Shown: positions 33,324 to 42,462 of the stretch, in pieces
Layout of the letters: each line of letters begins with the position of its first letter
Position numbering within the stretch: position 1 is the stretch's first letter
Assembly (NCBI GenBank): GCA_902576115.1
Contig: CACGUE010000008.1
Span: 1-44,048, forward strand
DNA from: an uncultured Pelagibacteraceae bacterium
Lineage (GTDB): Bacteria > Pseudomonadota > Alphaproteobacteria > Pelagibacterales > Pelagibacteraceae
Length of the DNA: 44,048 nucleotides
Direction of reading: 5' to 3'
Made by a program: the position numbers and the translations under genes
The notes under the pieces: model-generated
Seen by the model: only the letters and a program-made list of their open reading frames with translations
Databases searched by the model: none
What the model was told of the DNA's origin: nothing

Positions 33324-34496
33324 ATGATTCAAATAATTACAAAACCATTTAGATGGTTTTTCAAATTAGAGGCCGCTAGTGGTCTCGTTTTACTTTTTGC
33401 AGCCATAATAGCTTTAGTTGTAAGTAATTCCAATTTATCTGAATTATATTTTTCCACACTGAATAAATATTTATTTTTAGGAATAAATAATTTTGGTTTA
33501 AAGTTATCTGTACTACATTGGATAAATGATGCTTTAATGGCAATTTTCTTTTTTTTTGTAACTTTGGAAATTAAAAGAGAATTCTTACAAGGTGAACTTT
33601 CAAATATAAAACAAGCTCTTCTTCCAATTATTGCTGCAGTTGGTGGAATGTTAGTACCTGCATTATTTTATGTTTTTATCAATTTTGGGGACAATGAAAC
33701 AATGAATGGTTGGGCAATTCCTTCCGCAACTGATATTGCGTTTTCTTTAGGAGTACTTTCATTATTGGGTAAAAGAGTTCCATTATCATTAAAAGTTTTT
33801 TTAACCGCTTTAGCTATTATAGATGACCTAGGAGCCATAGTAATTATTGCAGTATTCTATTCAGGTGATCTTAGCATTAAATATTTAAGCTTAATGCTTT
33901 TAGCCTTTATTGTTCTTCTAGTAATAAATAAATTCAATATAAAGAGATTTTTACCCTATTTAATTGTTGGAATATTTCTTTGGGATTTCACTCACAATTC
34001 TGGAATTCATGCAACAATTGCTGGTGTTTTGCTAGCAATGACCATACCTCATAGAAAAAAAGATAAAGACTTTTCGCTACTAATAAAAATTGAACACGCG
34101 ATTAGCCCATATGTTGCATTTGGTATTATGCCATTATTTGCTTTTGCAAATGCTGGTGTTTCATTAGAAGGTTTATCTTTTGCATCATTACTTAATAAAG
34201 TCCCATTGGGAATATTGTTAGGATTGTTTGTTGGAAAACAATTAGGTGTATTTTTGTTTTCTTATGTTTCAATAAAAATGAAAATAGCGCAAATGCCTAA
34301 TAATTCTAACTGGTTTAATTTTTACGGTGTTGGTGTTTTAACAGGTATTGGATTTACAATGAGTTTATTCGTTGGAAATTTGGCATTTGTTGAAAATATG
34401 CAATACATGGATGGAGTTAAAATTGGTGTTTTAACTGGGTCATTATTATCCACTTTATTTGGATACTTCTTAATACTACTTACACCAAATAAGTAA
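33324..34496 (+). CDS. nhaA: Na+/H+ antiporter NhaA
   Basis: Inner-membrane antiporter exchanging one Na+ for two H+, for pH and sodium homeostasis in sea water. Twelve helices over 390 residues. FKLEAASGLVLLFAAIIAL opens the protein, and IPSATDIAFSLGVLSLLG is the TM IV crossover motif. The transport aspartates D167-D168 are in ALAIIDDLGAIVII. FAFANAGVSL and GVLTGIGFTMSLFVGNLAF are the later signatures. It is followed seven bases later by a glutathione peroxidase gene. Confidence 0.96.
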   Translation: MIQIITKPFRWFFKLEAASGLVLLFAAIIALVVSNSNLSELYFSTLNKYLFLGINNFGLKLSVLHWINDALMAIFFFFVTLEIKREFLQGELSNIKQALLPIIAAVGGMLVPALFYVFINFGDNETMNGWAIPSATDIAFSLGVLSLLGKRVPLSLKVFLTALAIIDDLGAIVIIAVFYSGDLSIKYLSLMLLAFIVLLVINKFNIKRFLPYLIVGIFLWDFTHNSGIHATIAGVLLAMTIPHRKKDKDFSLLIKIEHAISPYVAFGIMPLFAFANAGVSLEGLSFASLLNKVPLGILLGLFVGKQLGVFLFSYVSIKMKIAQMPNNSNWFNFYGVGVLTGIGFTMSLFVGNLAFVENMQYMDGVKIGVLTGSLLSTLFGYFLILLTPNK

Positions 34497-34503
34497 GTAG
34501 TCT

Positions 34504-35049
34504 ATGAAAAGATTAATAATAATAAGTTTTACTATAATTATGTTTTTTTTTAAAAATCTAGCAATGAGTAATAATCATAAAAGTTTTTATGATCTAAAAA
34601 TAGAAAGTATTAATGGAGAAATTATTAAATTAAAAGATTATCATGATAAAGTTATACTTATCGTAAATACTGCTAGTTATTGTGGGTTCACGAAACAGTA
34701 TGAGGATCTCCAAGATTTATGGGATCAATACAAATCCAAGGGTCTTATTGTTCTTGGAGTACCCTCAGATTCTTTCAATCAAGAAAAAAAAACTAATAGT
34801 GAGGTAAAAGAATTTTGTGAAGTTAATTTTGAAATAAATTTTCCATTAACAACTATTACAGAAGTAAAAGGAGAAAATGCTCATGAGATTTTTAAGTGGG
34901 CAGAAAACAATTTTGGTAAATCTGCAATTCCTAAGTGGAATTTTCATAAAATATTAATCAATAAACAGGGAAATGTAGAGAAAACATTTAGTTCTTTTAC
35001 AAAACCCACATCAAATAAAATTAAAAATAAAATAGAAGAGTTGTTATAG
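34504..35049 (+). CDS. Exported glutathione peroxidase-family protein (Cys type)
   Basis: Thiol peroxidase of the GPx family. Residues 1-22 form a signal peptide (KRLIIISFTIIMFFFKNLAMS), so it probably acts in the periplasm. The catalytic Cys60 sits in VNTASYCGFTKQYEDLQ, LGVPSDSFNQE is the second block, and KWNFHKILINKQG contains the conserved Trp and Asn. Selenocysteine is replaced by Cys as in most bacteria. Length 181 includes the signal. The last six bases overlap the 3' end of the convergent MBL hydrolase gene. Confidence 0.93.
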   Translation: MKRLIIISFTIIMFFFKNLAMSNNHKSFYDLKIESINGEIIKLKDYHDKVILIVNTASYCGFTKQYEDLQDLWDQYKSKGLIVLGVPSDSFNQEKKTNSEVKEFCEVNFEINFPLTTITEVKGENAHEIFKWAENNFGKSAIPKWNFHKILINKQGNVEKTFSSFTKPTSNKIKNKIEELL

Positions 35050-35820
35050 TTCAATTGTAAGACCGTCATGTGCAGGTAACACATTTTTAGGTATAACTTT
35101 CTTAAGTTGATTATAATCTAAAGTATTTGATAAATTAGATAAAATAGCTTTTTTGGGTTTAAATTTTTTTATAAAATATAATGATTTTTCTAAATTAAAA
35201 TGTGATGGATGAAAATTGTACCATAAACAATCAATTATTAAATATTTTAAATTTTTAAAATAAGAATAATCTTTTTTATAAATATCACTAACGTCGGTAA
35301 TGTAAGCCAGTTTTCTATCTATAATAAAACAATTTGATTTTACATTTCCATGTTTTACAGTAATTGATTTAACTTTAATTTTTTTATTTTTATGTTTTAT
35401 ATAAAAACTAGGATTCAATTTATTTAATTTTAAAGTTGCTGGATATTCAGTTGAAAAATTTTTAAAACAATAAGAAAAGCTTTGCATTAAATATTTTGAT
35501 GTCTCTTTATCTGCATAAACATTAACCTGTTTTTGATTATTCATATAAAAGGGTCTTAAATCGTTTATACCATGTGTTTGATCAGCATGCATATGTGAAT
35601 AAAATACCTTATCAATTTTCTTAATTTTATGTCGTAATAATTGCTGTCTTAAGTCAGGTGATGTATCAATTAAAATATTTTCATCTGAGGTTTTAATGAG
35701 TGCCGAGCATCTTGTTCTATAATTTTTTTTATTCTTAGGATCGCAATTTCCAAAGAATCCATCAGGTCTTGGTACACCCATTGAACTTCCACAACCTAAT
35801 ATTATAAATTTTATTCTCAT
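35044..35820 (-). CDS. MBL-fold metallo-hydrolase (PhnP/RNase Z-like), altered metal site
   Basis: Family member normally next to tatD in alphaproteobacteria. FIILGCGSSMGVPRPDGFFGNCDP and RTRCSALI open the protein. The metal motif is SHMHADQTHGINDLRPF, where the usual HxHxDH has become HxHxDQ. HGN (about residue 157) and TDVSDI remain, but the C-terminal LTHMH-type ligand region reads ILSNLSNTLDY with no His. AHDGLTIEL closes it. I infer a changed or single-metal centre. It is the last gene of the metG-tatD operon and overlaps tatD by four bases. Confidence 0.88.
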   Translation of the reverse strand: MRIKFIILGCGSSMGVPRPDGFFGNCDPKNKKNYRTRCSALIKTSDENILIDTSPDLRQQLLRHKIKKIDKVFYSHMHADQTHGINDLRPFYMNNQKQVNVYADKETSKYLMQSFSYCFKNFSTEYPATLKLNKLNPSFYIKHKNKKIKVKSITVKHGNVKSNCFIIDRKLAYITDVSDIYKKDYSYFKNLKYLIIDCLWYNFHPSHFNLEKSLYFIKKFKPKKAILSNLSNTLDYNQLKKVIPKNVLPAHDGLTIEL

Positions 35821-36581
35821 TTTTGAAAAAATAATCTTTCAAAATTACTATTTGTAATATTTTCTAATTCATCAAATTTTACTGATTTTAATTCTGAAAG
35901 TTTTTCTAAAGTATATTTAATATAAGATGGTTCATTTTTTTTACCCCTCATTGGTATAGGTGCTAAAAAGGGGCTGTCTGTTTCAATTAAAATTTTATCA
36001 TTTTCAATCATTTGAAATGTTTCTTGAAGATCATTACTATTTTTAAAAGTTATTATTCCACTAGCAGAAAAATACGCATTTAATGTCATCATTTTTTTAG
36101 CAAACTCTTTTGAACCTGTAAAACAGTGCATGAGTATTTTAATATCGCTATTTTTATATTTATTTAAAATATCAAAAGTTTCTCTTTCGGCACTTCTAGA
36201 ATGAACTATCAAAGGATATTTAAGTTCAATAGAGGCTTCTATATGTGTCTCAAAACTTTTAATTTGATCATTTTTATGACTATTTTCATAATAGAAATCT
36301 AATCCTGTCTCTCCTACTCCAATTATCTTTTTAAATTTATTGGCATTTTCAACAATGAATTTTTTATCCATATAATCATTGCTAGACTCATGAGGGTGAA
36401 TACCTATACTTCCATAAATTATTTCATCAAGATTTATAATCTCTTTAATATTTTCAAAGCTATTTGAATTGGTTGAAATAGTTAAAATTTTCTTTAATCC
36501 ATTTTCCTTGGAACGTTTGATAACTTCACTAATATTTGAATAAAGAGGTTCGTGATCAAGATGACAATGAGAGTCTATCAT
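35817..36581 (-). CDS. tatD: TatD-family metal-dependent DNase
   Basis: Predicted cytosolic 3'-5' DNase/hydrolase of the amidohydrolase fold. Metal ligands are visible in MIDSHCHLDH, GVGETGLDFYYE, PLIVHSR, LMHCFTGS and the final IETDSPFLAPIPMRGK. Length 254 is normal. It overlaps metG by four bases and the MBL hydrolase by four, giving the standard metG-tatD-MBL order. Confidence 0.95.
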   Translation of the reverse strand: MIDSHCHLDHEPLYSNISEVIKRSKENGLKKILTISTNSNSFENIKEIINLDEIIYGSIGIHPHESSNDYMDKKFIVENANKFKKIIGVGETGLDFYYENSHKNDQIKSFETHIEASIELKYPLIVHSRSAERETFDILNKYKNSDIKILMHCFTGSKEFAKKMMTLNAYFSASGIITFKNSNDLQETFQMIENDKILIETDSPFLAPIPMRGKKNEPSYIKYTLEKLSELKSVKFDELENITNSNFERLFFQK

Positions 36582-38104
36582 TTTTCAATTTTTTTAAACA
36601 AAATATCTAATTTATTTATTTTTAAATCTTTTTTTAAAATTTCATTATTATCAATTGATGTAAAATCAATAGAATTTTCTGTTTCATTAAAAACATTTAG
36701 CACTTTTACTGATGTTTCTGGCATTACTGGATAAAGCAAAATAGTAATTTTTCTAATTAATTCTAATGCAGTATAAACAATCGTATTCAACCTTAATCTA
36801 TCATCTTTCTTCTTCCAAGGTGCCTGATCATTAAAATATTTATTTGCAGAAAACAATCTATCAACAATAAAACTCATATATTGGTTTATATCTTGATTAT
36901 CTATAAATGATCTTATTTTATCTAGATTATTTAGTGGTTTTAAAATTTCTAAATCCTCATTAGAAAATTTATGATCAGGTATTAAAGATGAACAATTTTT
37001 TTCAGCAAAAGAAAGTACTCTTTGACAGAGATTTCCAAAATTATTTGCTAAATCGCTATTAATACAATTTTCTAATTTTTCCTCAGAAATATTACCATCA
37101 TTACCAAAAGAAACTTCTTTAAGTAAATAATATCTTAATGGATCTAGACCATAGACATTTATGATTTCTAACGGATCTAAAATATTTCCTTTTGATTTTG
37201 ACATTTTTTCATCACCAGAAAGGATCCATCCATGTCCATAAACTCTTTTGGGAGGCTCTATTTTTGCAGCTAACAAGAATGCTGGCCAATAAATAGCATG
37301 AAATCTTAAAATGTCTTTACCAATAATATGTAAATCTGCTGGCCAAAAATTTTTATATAATTCGTTATCCTTGTCAGGATATTTTAAAGAACTTAAATAG
37401 TTTGTTAACGCATCTAACCAAACATAAACTACATGATTTTCATCACTCGGCACTTTTACACCCCATGAAAATGTTTTTCTGCTAACAGATAAGTCTTTTA
37501 AGCCACTTTTGACAAAGCTGATTACCTCATTTCTTCTACTTTCAGGTAAAATAAAGTTTTTATTTTTTTCATAATATTCTAACAAGGGCTTTTCCCATTC
37601 TGAAAGTTTAAAAAAAAAAGATTCTTCTTCAACCCACTCAACAACAGAACCAGATGATTTAGCAATTTTTAAACCGTCCTTTTCTTCAACTTCATCTTCA
37701 TTGTAAAAAGCCTCATCTGATACAGAATACCAACCAGAATATTTAGACAAAAAAATTTGGTTATTTTTTTCAAGTATGTTCCATAAATTTTGCACAGATA
37801 CTTTATGTCTGTCTTCTGTAGTTCTAATAAAATCTGTATTAGAAAGGTTTAATGTTTTGGTTAAATCCTCAAATGTTTTACTTATTTCATCACAAAATGA
37901 TTTTGGATCTTTATTTAACTTTTCAGCAGATCTTTGTATTTTTAATCCATGCTCATCTGTGCCTGTTAAAAAAAAAACATTAAAACCATCAATTTTTTTA
38001 AAACGAGCAAAAAAATCAGCAATTATACTTGAATATGCATGTCCCATATGAGGTTTTGCAGAAGGGTAGTAAATTGGCGTTGTTATATAATAATTTTTAT
38101 TCAC
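36578..38104 (-). CDS. metG: Methionyl-tRNA synthetase
   Basis: Charges tRNA-Met. The class I HIGH-type motif is PSAKPHMGHAYSSIIADFFARF near the N-terminus, and KMSKSKGN (about residues 302-309) is the second signature; VYVWLDALTNYLSSL and WPADLHIIGKDILRFHAIYWPAFL also match. The zinc-knuckle insert has no cysteines, as in the short type. At 508 residues it lacks the C-terminal dimerisation (EMAP-like) domain. Overlaps holB by eight bases and tatD by four. Confidence 0.96.
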   Translation of the reverse strand: MNKNYYITTPIYYPSAKPHMGHAYSSIIADFFARFKKIDGFNVFFLTGTDEHGLKIQRSAEKLNKDPKSFCDEISKTFEDLTKTLNLSNTDFIRTTEDRHKVSVQNLWNILEKNNQIFLSKYSGWYSVSDEAFYNEDEVEEKDGLKIAKSSGSVVEWVEEESFFFKLSEWEKPLLEYYEKNKNFILPESRRNEVISFVKSGLKDLSVSRKTFSWGVKVPSDENHVVYVWLDALTNYLSSLKYPDKDNELYKNFWPADLHIIGKDILRFHAIYWPAFLLAAKIEPPKRVYGHGWILSGDEKMSKSKGNILDPLEIINVYGLDPLRYYLLKEVSFGNDGNISEEKLENCINSDLANNFGNLCQRVLSFAEKNCSSLIPDHKFSNEDLEILKPLNNLDKIRSFIDNQDINQYMSFIVDRLFSANKYFNDQAPWKKKDDRLRLNTIVYTALELIRKITILLYPVMPETSVKVLNVFNETENSIDFTSIDNNEILKKDLKINKLDILFKKIEK

Positions 38105-38966
38105 TTAATAATTTATCCTTAAATTCTAAAAAAAAAGTTTCATAATCTAGATTAAATTTTTTTACATTAGATAGTTTTGAATAATAATACTCTTTAATTT
38201 TATATGAAAATTTTTTTGTAGTGTTTATATGTTTATAAAAAAATAATTCAATAATCATATTTAAATTATTTCTTATAAACTCTTGTTTAATATAATGCTT
38301 ATTATTTATTAAATTAATTAATAAATCATCAATTGTGGTTTCAGATAACGATAATTCATATTCATTCATATAATTTATTAATGATATTAAAAAATAAGGT
38401 GTTGAGTAATAATTTATCAAATTTAAATTTATTTGATCATAAATATTCTCATTAAAGTAATTATTGATTATTATTCTGGTATTTTCATTGGAGATACTTA
38501 ATTTAAATTCTATACATCTGGATTTTATCGTATCTATTAAAAACTTTTCTGAATTATAAATTAAAATAAAAAAAACATTTTCATTCGGTTCTTCTAAATT
38601 TTTCAACAAGGCATTTGATGCATTAATATTTAAAAATTCGACATCATCAAGAATTATAAATCTTGATTTATTATTAAAGGAAGATTGATTTGTAAATTTT
38701 ATGATTTCTCTAATTTGATCAATTTCTATATTTTTTTTATCATTATTCTTTTTAATATTTAAAACATTAGGATGAGATTTGTTTTTTATTAGTTCGTAAT
38801 CGTTATTAGAATTAAAAATTTTATATAAAAATTTTTCAGCAAGCAAATATTTTCCTATACCCTTCTTACCAGATAATAAAATTTTGTTTGGAAGATTGTT
38901 ATTTTCGTAGAGTGTTATAAATTTTTCTAAATATGTTTCATGTCCTATTAATTTATGTTCAGACAT
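38097..38966 (-). CDS. holB: DNA polymerase III delta-prime subunit
   Basis: Clamp-loader subunit. The AAA+ pattern is degenerate, as is usual for delta-prime: LLSGKKGIGKYLLAEKFL (P-loop with Tyr in place of Ser/Thr), then IDQIREIIKFTNQSSFNNKSRFIILDDVEFLNINASNALLKNLEEPNENVFF (in parts) and the sensor-1/SRC box TIKSRCIEF. No zinc cysteines. The C-terminal third is very Asn/Ile/Tyr-rich and divergent. Length 289 is short. It lies directly between tmk and metG, as in most alphaproteobacteria. Confidence 0.9.
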   Translation of the reverse strand: MSEHKLIGHETYLEKFITLYENNNLPNKILLSGKKGIGKYLLAEKFLYKIFNSNNDYELIKNKSHPNVLNIKKNNDKKNIEIDQIREIIKFTNQSSFNNKSRFIILDDVEFLNINASNALLKNLEEPNENVFFILIYNSEKFLIDTIKSRCIEFKLSISNENTRIIINNYFNENIYDQINLNLINYYSTPYFLISLINYMNEYELSLSETTIDDLLINLINNKHYIKQEFIRNNLNMIIELFFYKHINTTKKFSYKIKEYYYSKLSNVKKFNLDYETFFLEFKDKLLSE

Positions 38967-39581
38967 TTATAATATTTTCTCAAGCTTATTTACTATGATT
39001 TTTTTTACTTCGCTAATAGTATTTGTGTTTGAATTAATTTTAATATATTTGCTCTTGTTGCTTGATATTTTTTCATATCCATTCTGAACTTTTTTATAAA
39101 ATTTAGATTTAAATTTATCATATCTATTTAATTTAGATCTATTTCTGAGTCTTTTTTGTAAATTTTTTGAATTTACAGTGCTTAAAAAAACTACATTAGG
39201 ATTAAAATTTCCAATTATAAACTTATTTAACATTTTGATTATTTTTAAATCAATTTTCATTCCATAATGTTGATACGCTATAGTTGAGTCTGTAAATCGA
39301 TCAATTAGTATTATTTTTTTTTTATAATTTTTTTTAATTATTTTCTCAAAATTTTCAGATCTGCTAGCATAAAATAGCAATAGGTCAGTTTTATTATTCA
39401 GATTTAGCTTCTTATTTAAAATCAATTTTCTTATTTTTTCTGAAAAAATTGATCCACCCGGTTCTCTTAATTTTACAAAACTTTTTCTTTTCTTTTTTAA
39501 ATAATTAGCAGCTATTTTAAAATTTGTAGTTTTTCCTGAGGCTTCAATGCCTTCAAATATAATAATTGGATATTTAGACAT
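38967..39581 (-). CDS. tmk: Thymidylate kinase
   Basis: Phosphorylates dTMP to dTDP. The P-loop is IIFEGIEASGKTTNF (residues 7-21), KLREPGGSIFSEKIR is the dTMP loop, LIDRFTDSTIAYQHYG the DR-x and Q motif, and VVFLSTVNSKNLQKRLRNRSKL the LID region with its arginines. Length 204 is normal. No gap separates it from holB and it overlaps the dac gene by eight bases. Confidence 0.95.
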   Translation of the reverse strand: MSKYPIIIFEGIEASGKTTNFKIAANYLKKKRKSFVKLREPGGSIFSEKIRKLILNKKLNLNNKTDLLLFYASRSENFEKIIKKNYKKKIILIDRFTDSTIAYQHYGMKIDLKIIKMLNKFIIGNFNPNVVFLSTVNSKNLQKRLRNRSKLNRYDKFKSKFYKKVQNGYEKISSNKSKYIKINSNTNTISEVKKIIVNKLEKIL

Positions 39582-40728
39582 CGCCCCATATCAAAAAATT
39601 GATAGAAGTTATCAACCTTGATATTGCATTTTGCTGTTTGATATTTTCTGTAGAAAATAAGTCATGATTAGATATAACTTCATCTTTATATAATATTTGT
39701 ATTTCTGCTAATTTTTCTCCCTCTTTAATAGGTGCTTGTATAGGACCATCATAAACTATCTTCACTTTCATGTATTTTTTTTTAGCTTTTGGAATGGTCT
39801 TATAAATTTTATCTTTGGTATTAACTTTTACTTTTTTCTTATTTCCCTGCCAAACATCTAGCTCATAAAGATATTTGTTATCATTACTTATTTTTATTGT
39901 ATCAAAATTTGTAATTCCCCATGTTAGTAATTTTTGTGATTGTTTTGATCTTGAATTTTTAGTTTCAAAACCGCTTGCAACAGCTATTAATCTTCGTTCT
40001 TTTCTTAATACAGATGATGCAAGTGAGTATTTTTCTGAACCAAGGTAGCCTGTTTTAATTCCATCTACTCCCATATTTTTATATAATAATGGATTTCTAT
40101 TTCCTTGTGTAATAGGACCTCCTCCTGTCCTACTCCAAGTAAATTCTTTAATTTTAAAATACTCATAATATTTAGGATGTTCTTTGATTAAATAATTAGA
40201 CATAATTAAAATATCTCGAACGGTTGAATAATTATTGTCATCATTAATCCCTGAGGAATTTGAAAAATTAGTATTTTCCATACCAATTTCTTGAGCTTTC
40301 TCAGTCATTAGTAAAGCAAACTCATCTTCAGATCCTGCAATACCTTCAGCCAAAGCTACACAGGCATCATTACCCGAAGCAACAATTATACCTAATAATA
40401 AATCTTCTACCGAAACTTCATCTCCAACCATTATAAACATTGATGAATAACCAGATGAGGATAATCTCCAGGCATTTTCAGAAACAATAAATTTTTCATC
40501 TAAAGTGATTTCACCACTTTTCAATAAATCAAAAGCAACGATTGAAGTCATTATTTTTGTCATAGAAGCAGGAAATATTCGCTCATCAGGATTTTTTTCA
40601 TACAAAATTTCACCAGATAAGAAGTCTTGTAAAATTGCAGTTCGTGCATTTATATTAAATTTTGCATAAGAAATGTTAGTTATAATTAAAAATGATAAAA
40701 CAAAACTTAATAGAACTTTTATTTTCAT
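39574..40728 (-). CDS. D-alanyl-D-alanine carboxypeptidase (penicillin-binding protein 5/6 family)
   Basis: Exported serine peptidase trimming the terminal D-Ala of peptidoglycan stem peptides. Signal peptide at residues 1-22 (SFLIITNISYA). Catalytic SxxK is S55-MT-K58 in FPASMTK; SGN at 118-120; KTG at 225-227. A beta-rich C-terminal domain (about 270-350) and an amphipathic tail follow, as in DacA/C/F. Length 384 is normal. It lies between a SPOR lipoprotein and tmk, the alphaproteobacterial rlpA-dac-tmk order. Confidence 0.95.
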   Translation of the reverse strand: MKIKVLLSFVLSFLIITNISYAKFNINARTAILQDFLSGEILYEKNPDERIFPASMTKIMTSIVAFDLLKSGEITLDEKFIVSENAWRLSSSGYSSMFIMVGDEVSVEDLLLGIIVASGNDACVALAEGIAGSEDEFALLMTEKAQEIGMENTNFSNSSGINDDNNYSTVRDILIMSNYLIKEHPKYYEYFKIKEFTWSRTGGGPITQGNRNPLLYKNMGVDGIKTGYLGSEKYSLASSVLRKERRLIAVASGFETKNSRSKQSQKLLTWGITNFDTIKISNDNKYLYELDVWQGNKKKVKVNTKDKIYKTIPKAKKKYMKVKIVYDGPIQAPIKEGEKLAEIQILYKDEVISNHDLFSTENIKQQNAISRLITSINFLIWGDV

Positions 40729-41483
40729 AATTTTATTAATTCAATATTTTCAAAATTTATATTAGCAATCTCATTATATACATTTTTTATTGATCCTAAA
40801 TTATAAAAAGGACCCTTATAAACCCTATATAAATTTTTAGACATTTTTTTGATATTTATGTCTTTTAAATTGTATTCATCCTCAAGTCTTTTTTTCAATG
40901 TAATTGCAGATTCTTCAAAAAATAAATCAGCAAATTTAATTATAAATTCAAATTTTGATTTTTTTACTATTTTAACTTTTGTATTATTATCTTTTTCAAG
41001 GGATATATTTTGAATTGAAATACTGTCTACAGGAGCTTTATTAGCTACTTTTTTTTCCTCATCAAATGTTTTTGCTTTATTTGCAATAAAAGTATTACTG
41101 GAATTAATTGTTTCAACTCGAACATAGGGTTGATCAGGGTCTATTTCTAGTTCTGATGCAATTCTTTCAGAAATTACCGAGTTATAAAATATTGGATATT
41201 TTGAATTTCTTCCTACCTTAGCAATCAAATACTTTTCATTTAACAAATTTGTTATTTTTATATCTGTATCTTTTTTAAGTTTATTATTGAAAATAATTAA
41301 TGATCTTTGATCAATTTTTTTTGAAACTATTTTTTTTTTGAAAATATCATTATTATAAATGAGAGCAAAACCATCATTTGAATAATTTTTGAAATCTTTA
41401 TTCGTGATTACTTTTTTATTAGTAGTTTCACATGATGTTAAAATTATTGCTAAAAAAATTATTATCTTAAGTTTCATTTTCAA
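40725..41483 (-). CDS. SPOR-domain lipoprotein, diverged RlpA-like
   Basis: A lipoprotein with signal KLKIIIFLAIILTSC (Cys about residue 18). The middle (about 35-125) can be matched to the RlpA double-psi barrel, with TDIKITNLLNEKYLIAKVGR and SVISERIASELEI. However, the GxASWYG start and the Asp residues of the NDRGP and IDLS segments are absent. The C-terminal 75 residues (KFEFIIKFADLFFEESAITLKKRL onward) fit a SPOR domain that binds denuded septal glycan. Position before dac is that of rlpA. I infer a septal glycan-binding protein that has lost lytic activity. Overlaps mltB by 17 bases. Confidence 0.7.
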   Translation of the reverse strand: MKMKLKIIIFLAIILTSCETTNKKVITNKDFKNYSNDGFALIYNNDIFKKKIVSKKIDQRSLIIFNNKLKKDTDIKITNLLNEKYLIAKVGRNSKYPIFYNSVISERIASELEIDPDQPYVRVETINSSNTFIANKAKTFDEEKKVANKAPVDSISIQNISLEKDNNTKVKIVKKSKFEFIIKFADLFFEESAITLKKRLEDEYNLKDINIKKMSKNLYRVYKGPFYNLGSIKNVYNEIANINFENIELIKL

Positions 41484-42462
41484 AACTATTTTTTAATGTG
41501 CATACAGCCAAACTAAATCTTAATGACCTGTTCCACTTTAAGATTAGCTTATAATTATTAAAAATAATATATGCTGGTTTAAGTTTATTTGCATTTTCTA
41601 CTATTTCAGCATCAGGAGTAACTATTGCTGCTGTCATATTGTCATATTTGTCCAAAAAAGACGAATTTTTTATATAATTTTTTAAATATTTTACTTTTCT
41701 CTCATGTTTAATTTTTTTTGCTGATGTATTTAAATATTTATCAGGAATATTTTCATTTAGATTAATTCTATAAAAACACGGAGTATTATCATTCCATCCA
41801 AGATTACTTAAATAGTTTGCAGCAGATGCAAAAGAATCCTCAATATTTTTTAAATCAATTGATCCATCTTTATTATAGTCAATTGCATGATTTTTAATTG
41901 TGGATGGCATAAATTGAAAATTACCAAATGCACCTGCCCAAGATCCAAATAATGTACTCGGATCTATAATTTTTGCATCTACTAATTTTAAAAGGGTGAT
42001 TAATTCTTTAGTAAAAAATTCACTTCTTCTTTGATCGTAGCTTAATGTTGCAAGTGAAGAAACTATATCCATTTTACCTAAATAGTTTCCAAAGTTAGTT
42101 TCAATACCCATTAGTGCTAATAGTAAATTTTTATCTACTTTGTATTCGGACGATACTTTATTAATAATATTGTTTTCTTTATTTAATATGATTTTCCCTA
42201 ATTTAACTTTTTTTGATGAGGTTCTTTTAGAAATATAAGTCTTTGTATCTTCATAAAATTCTGGTTGATATCTATCATATTTAATTACATCAGATAAAAA
42301 TTTTGATCTGTCTATTAATTTATCGACTGTGGCCTTACTAACACCTTCTTTAATTGCTCTTTTTTTAAATTTAACTTTCCAATCATTGAAATCGTCAGCA
42401 ATTAGAGTTGAAGAGCTAAAGATAATAAATAGAGATATAATTAATAATTTAATTTTTTTCAT
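41467..42462 (-). CDS. mltB: Lytic murein transglycosylase (MltB family)
   Basis: Exported enzyme cleaving the glycan strand with anhydromuramic acid formation. Signal peptide residues 1-22 (ending STLIA) without a lipobox, so soluble periplasmic. Catalytic Glu121 is in LLALMGIETNFGNYLG; the SWAGAFGNFQFMPSTI and DYNKDGSIDLKNIEDSFASAANYL segments (in parts) are diagnostic for MltB. Length 331 without the peptidoglycan-binding tail of larger members. First wall-active gene of the leftward operon, overlapping rarD by 14 bases. Confidence 0.94.
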   Translation of the reverse strand: MKKIKLLIISLFIIFSSSTLIADDFNDWKVKFKKRAIKEGVSKATVDKLIDRSKFLSDVIKYDRYQPEFYEDTKTYISKRTSSKKVKLGKIILNKENNIINKVSSEYKVDKNLLLALMGIETNFGNYLGKMDIVSSLATLSYDQRRSEFFTKELITLLKLVDAKIIDPSTLFGSWAGAFGNFQFMPSTIKNHAIDYNKDGSIDLKNIEDSFASAANYLSNLGWNDNTPCFYRINLNENIPDKYLNTSAKKIKHERKVKYLKNYIKNSSFLDKYDNMTAAIVTPDAEIVENANKLKPAYIIFNNYKLILKWNRSLRFSLAVCTLKNSFENET

